Positions 62,430 through 64,000 of a stretch of DNA of 64,000 bases are shown piece by piece. This DNA is from Hymenobacter amundsenii (lineage in GTDB: Bacteria; Bacteroidota; Bacteroidia; Cytophagales; Hymenobacteraceae), in NCBI RefSeq assembly GCF_002204745.1, contig NZ_NIRR01000001.1, positions 372,001-436,000 of the forward strand. The letters run 5' to 3'. Under the pieces are notes generated by a model, which was not told the DNA's origin, ran no database searches, and saw nothing but the letters and a program-made list of their open reading frames with translations. The number at the start of each line of letters is the position of its first letter. Position 1 is the stretch's first letter. Made by a program: the position numbers and the translations under genes.

Positions 62430-62500
62430 GTTAAGCCGTTCACGCGGGCTTCATTTGGGAGCGGGTATTTTTGGATAGGCTCCGTTTTCCCGCCCCCATT

Positions 62501-62671
62501 ATGAAGAAGCTGCTACTCCTGCTGGCCCTGCTGTTGGGCATTCTCTGGCTGCTTCACCAGTGGCTCCCGCCTGCGCTGCCAGCTTCCCGGCACCTGGCGG
62601 CCGTGCCCGTCATCCGCAAGCCCGACCACGCCACCACTGCGCATCCTAAGCGCGTGTCGCTACCTCGGTAA
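62501..62671 (+). CDS. Small single-pass membrane protein
   Basis: A 56-residue protein: MKKLLLLLALLLGILWLLHQW forms a membrane segment or uncleaved signal, and the remaining 35 residues are Pro/His/Arg-rich (PVIRKPDHATTAHPKR). It starts 72 bases after the kinase stop and is followed by a terminator, so it may end the two-component transcript. No family is recognised. Confidence 0.55.
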   Translation: MKKLLLLLALLLGILWLLHQWLPPALPASRHLAAVPVIRKPDHATTAHPKRVSLPR

Positions 62672-62693
62672 GGGGTGGTCAATGAATGAAAAG

Positions 62694-62734
62694 GAACGTC
62701 ATTCAGCGCAAAGCCAAGAATGACGTTCTTTTTT
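62694..62734 (+). terminator. Intrinsic terminator at the end of the two-component locus
   Basis: GAACGTCATTC (62694-62704) pairs with GAATGACGTTC (62718-62728), followed by a run of T. The stem carries the CGTCATTC word of the longer palindromes. Confidence 0.75.
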
Positions 62735-62746
62735 ACCCAGTTGCCG

Positions 62747-63622
62747 CTATCCCAACCCTTCGGGCGATTTGCCGGGCATGGGGGCGGCGCTGCCGGGGGC
62801 GGCTACGGGCAGTGGCTGGCCCCGGGGGGCAGGCATGGGGCTCATATCCCAGTTTTCGTTCATCTCGTGCAGGGCCTTGCGCGAGGTTAGGTCGTACTGG
62901 CAGGGCACGATGGACACGTAATTATTGGCCAGCGCGTACTCGTCGGTGTCCTGGCCCTTATCCTCGTTCACGAACGAGCCGATGAGCCAGTAGTAAGGGC
63001 GCTGGTAGGGGTCGTAGCGCAAATCGAATTCTTCCTGCCACTTGGCTCGGGCCTGGCGGCAGAGGCGGGCGCCGGCAATAGGCTGGTCGGATTTCTTGGG
63101 AATGTTCACGTTGAGGGCCGTACCGGCGGGGATGCCGTGCCGCAGCGCCTGGCGAGCCAGCAGCTCCACCCACTCCTCGGCGTGCGAGAAATCGGCGTCG
63201 TGACCATAATCGCAGAGCGAGAAGCCGATGGCCGGTAGCCCTTCGATAGCCGCCTCAATGGCTGCCGACATCGTGCCCGAGTACAGCACGTTCACGGCCG
63301 AATTCGAGCCGTGGTTGATGCCCGATACCACCAGGTCGGGGCGGCGGTCCTTGAGCACGTGGTGCTTGGCCAGCTTCACGCAGTCGGCGGGGGTGCCACT
63401 GCACTCGTAGGCTTCAATGCCTTCAAAAATAGGGTTGGCATCGAGGCGCAACGGCTGGCCGATGGTAATGGCGTGGCCCATGCCCGACTGGGGCGAGTTG
63501 GGCGCCACGACGACGACCTCGCCGAGGCGGCGCATCACACGCACCAGCACGGCAATTCCGGGGGCGGTAATGCCGTCGTCGTTGGAAATCAGAATCAGCG
63601 GTCTTTTGGCTTGCGAAGTCAC
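62747..63622 (-). CDS. surE: 5'/3'-nucleotidase SurE
   Basis: SurE dephosphorylates nucleoside monophosphates in stationary phase or stress. The metal site is ISNDDGI (Asp15, Asp16), with the family segments VVAPNSPQSGMGHAIT, VVSGINHGSNSAVNVLYSGTMSAA and NVNIP. I prefer the GTG start at 63622 (MTSQAKRPLILISNDDG) over a TTG at 63664, because a TTACTTTC promoter-like box lies between them. The C-terminus has a Pro/Ala/Gly tail of about 30 residues (MPAPRGQPLPVAAPGS) not usual in SurE. Confidence 0.93.
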   Translation of the reverse strand: MTSQAKRPLILISNDDGITAPGIAVLVRVMRRLGEVVVVAPNSPQSGMGHAITIGQPLRLDANPIFEGIEAYECSGTPADCVKLAKHHVLKDRRPDLVVSGINHGSNSAVNVLYSGTMSAAIEAAIEGLPAIGFSLCDYGHDADFSHAEEWVELLARQALRHGIPAGTALNVNIPKKSDQPIAGARLCRQARAKWQEEFDLRYDPYQRPYYWLIGSFVNEDKGQDTDEYALANNYVSIVPCQYDLTSRKALHEMNENWDMSPMPAPRGQPLPVAAPGSAAPMPGKSPEGLG

Positions 63623-63755
63623 GGACAACAGGGAATAGATGGAACGGCAGGGAAAGTAACGCAACGGGGCGGCCGGGCGGCCCCATTGGGCTGGCTAACG
63701 GCAGCCAGGGGCCGGATGTTTTCAACTCCCGGTTTCCGAGTGCGTATAGCCCCGG

Positions 63756-64000
63756 ATGCTGACTACTGTTTTATTTTCGCGGCGAAGCGCCGCTGCGCTG
63801 CTGGCGGGCCTGCTGCTGGCGGGCTGCGACGGGGCCGCCCCTGGTACCCAAACCCCAACTGGCCAGGCCGCTCCGCCCTTCGTGGCCGAAAGCGGGCAGC
63901 CGGTCGGCACCCCGGGCGCCGACCCGGTGGCTCGGCAGGCCAACGCCCCGGCCGCTTCGGGTGCCCCCCTCCCCGACTCGTTGCACCTGCTGAGCCCCAG
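63756..64000 (+). CDS. Lipoprotein, C-terminus beyond the window
   Basis: ATG 63756 starts a lipoprotein signal (SAAALLAGLLLAGC) and the frame stays open to base 64000. The visible mature part is a low-complexity Pro/Ala/Gly/Thr linker (GTQTPTGQAAPPFV). The functional domain is outside the window, so no function can be given. Confidence 0.6.
   Translation, partial: MLTTVLFSRRSAAALLAGLLLAGCDGAAPGTQTPTGQAAPPFVAESGQPVGTPGADPVARQANAPAASGAPLPDSLHLLSP

Overview
The window is GC-rich and gene-dense and comes from a member of Bacteroidota, most likely Hymenobacter or a close relative (Cytophagales, Hymenobacteraceae). The evidence is: type IX secretion C-terminal domains on an M1 peptidase and a gliding-motility-type protein; the rpmG-DUF4295-ftsY-rimO arrangement; BshC; an SDR-type threonine dehydrogenase; repeated -7 promoter boxes of the TAnnTTTG type instead of -35/-10 promoters; and a lack of clear Shine-Dalgarno sequences. 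I saw no rRNA, tRNA, CRISPR array or transposase gene.

Layout. 1-13.7 kb: patatin-like lipase (cut by the window edge), BLUF photoreceptor, threonine dehydrogenase, DUF3891 protein, lipoprotein, YihY membrane protein, rlmN, a large membrane protein, thioesterase, mnmD, an MreB-like half protein, and a DUF2157/GDYXXLXY pair. 13.7-27 kb: mostly minus-strand housekeeping genes (exbD, 5-formyl-THF cyclo-ligase, bshC, rimO, ftsY, DUF4295, rpmG, Xaa-Pro aminopeptidase, rpmB, DUF5522, RidA), then two tandem secreted DUF2314 proteins and rocD. 27-40 kb: small lipoproteins, a secreted M1 peptidase, a broken type-B-sorted surface protein, an oxidase subunit III, ligA, rhodanese and polysaccharide deacetylase. 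40-48.4 kb: dapA (broken), 2OG oxygenase, LutA-like protein, HMG-CoA lyase, M23 peptidase, then the thioredoxin-ApbE-DUF4266-DUF3570 cassette. 48.5-64 kb: lipoprotein, outer-membrane protein coupled to a subtilase, an AT-rich gap, an AT-hook-like small protein, M28 peptidase, phosphatase, DUF1028, a two-gene osmoprotectant ABC system, a glycosyltransferase, a two-component pair, surE, and the start of a lipoprotein.

Two systems stand out. The osmoprotectant permease gene carries a substrate-binding domain whose two halves are in swapped order, as in a circular permutation. The thioredoxin-ApbE-DUF4266-DUF3570 cassette looks like an envelope redox or modification module with a tiny Gly/Cys-tailed lipoprotein and an outer-membrane barrel, and no recognisable flavinylation site of its own.

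The intergenic space is full of structure: long, often perfect inverted repeats (arms of 30-51 bases) between genes, several sharing a GTCATnCTGAGC-type core; 7-base tandem arrays starting at or right after stop codons; and two MITE-like elements. Six genes are each broken by a shift into the -1 frame, each explainable by one missing base. A common cause such as consensus error is as likely as true pseudogenes.
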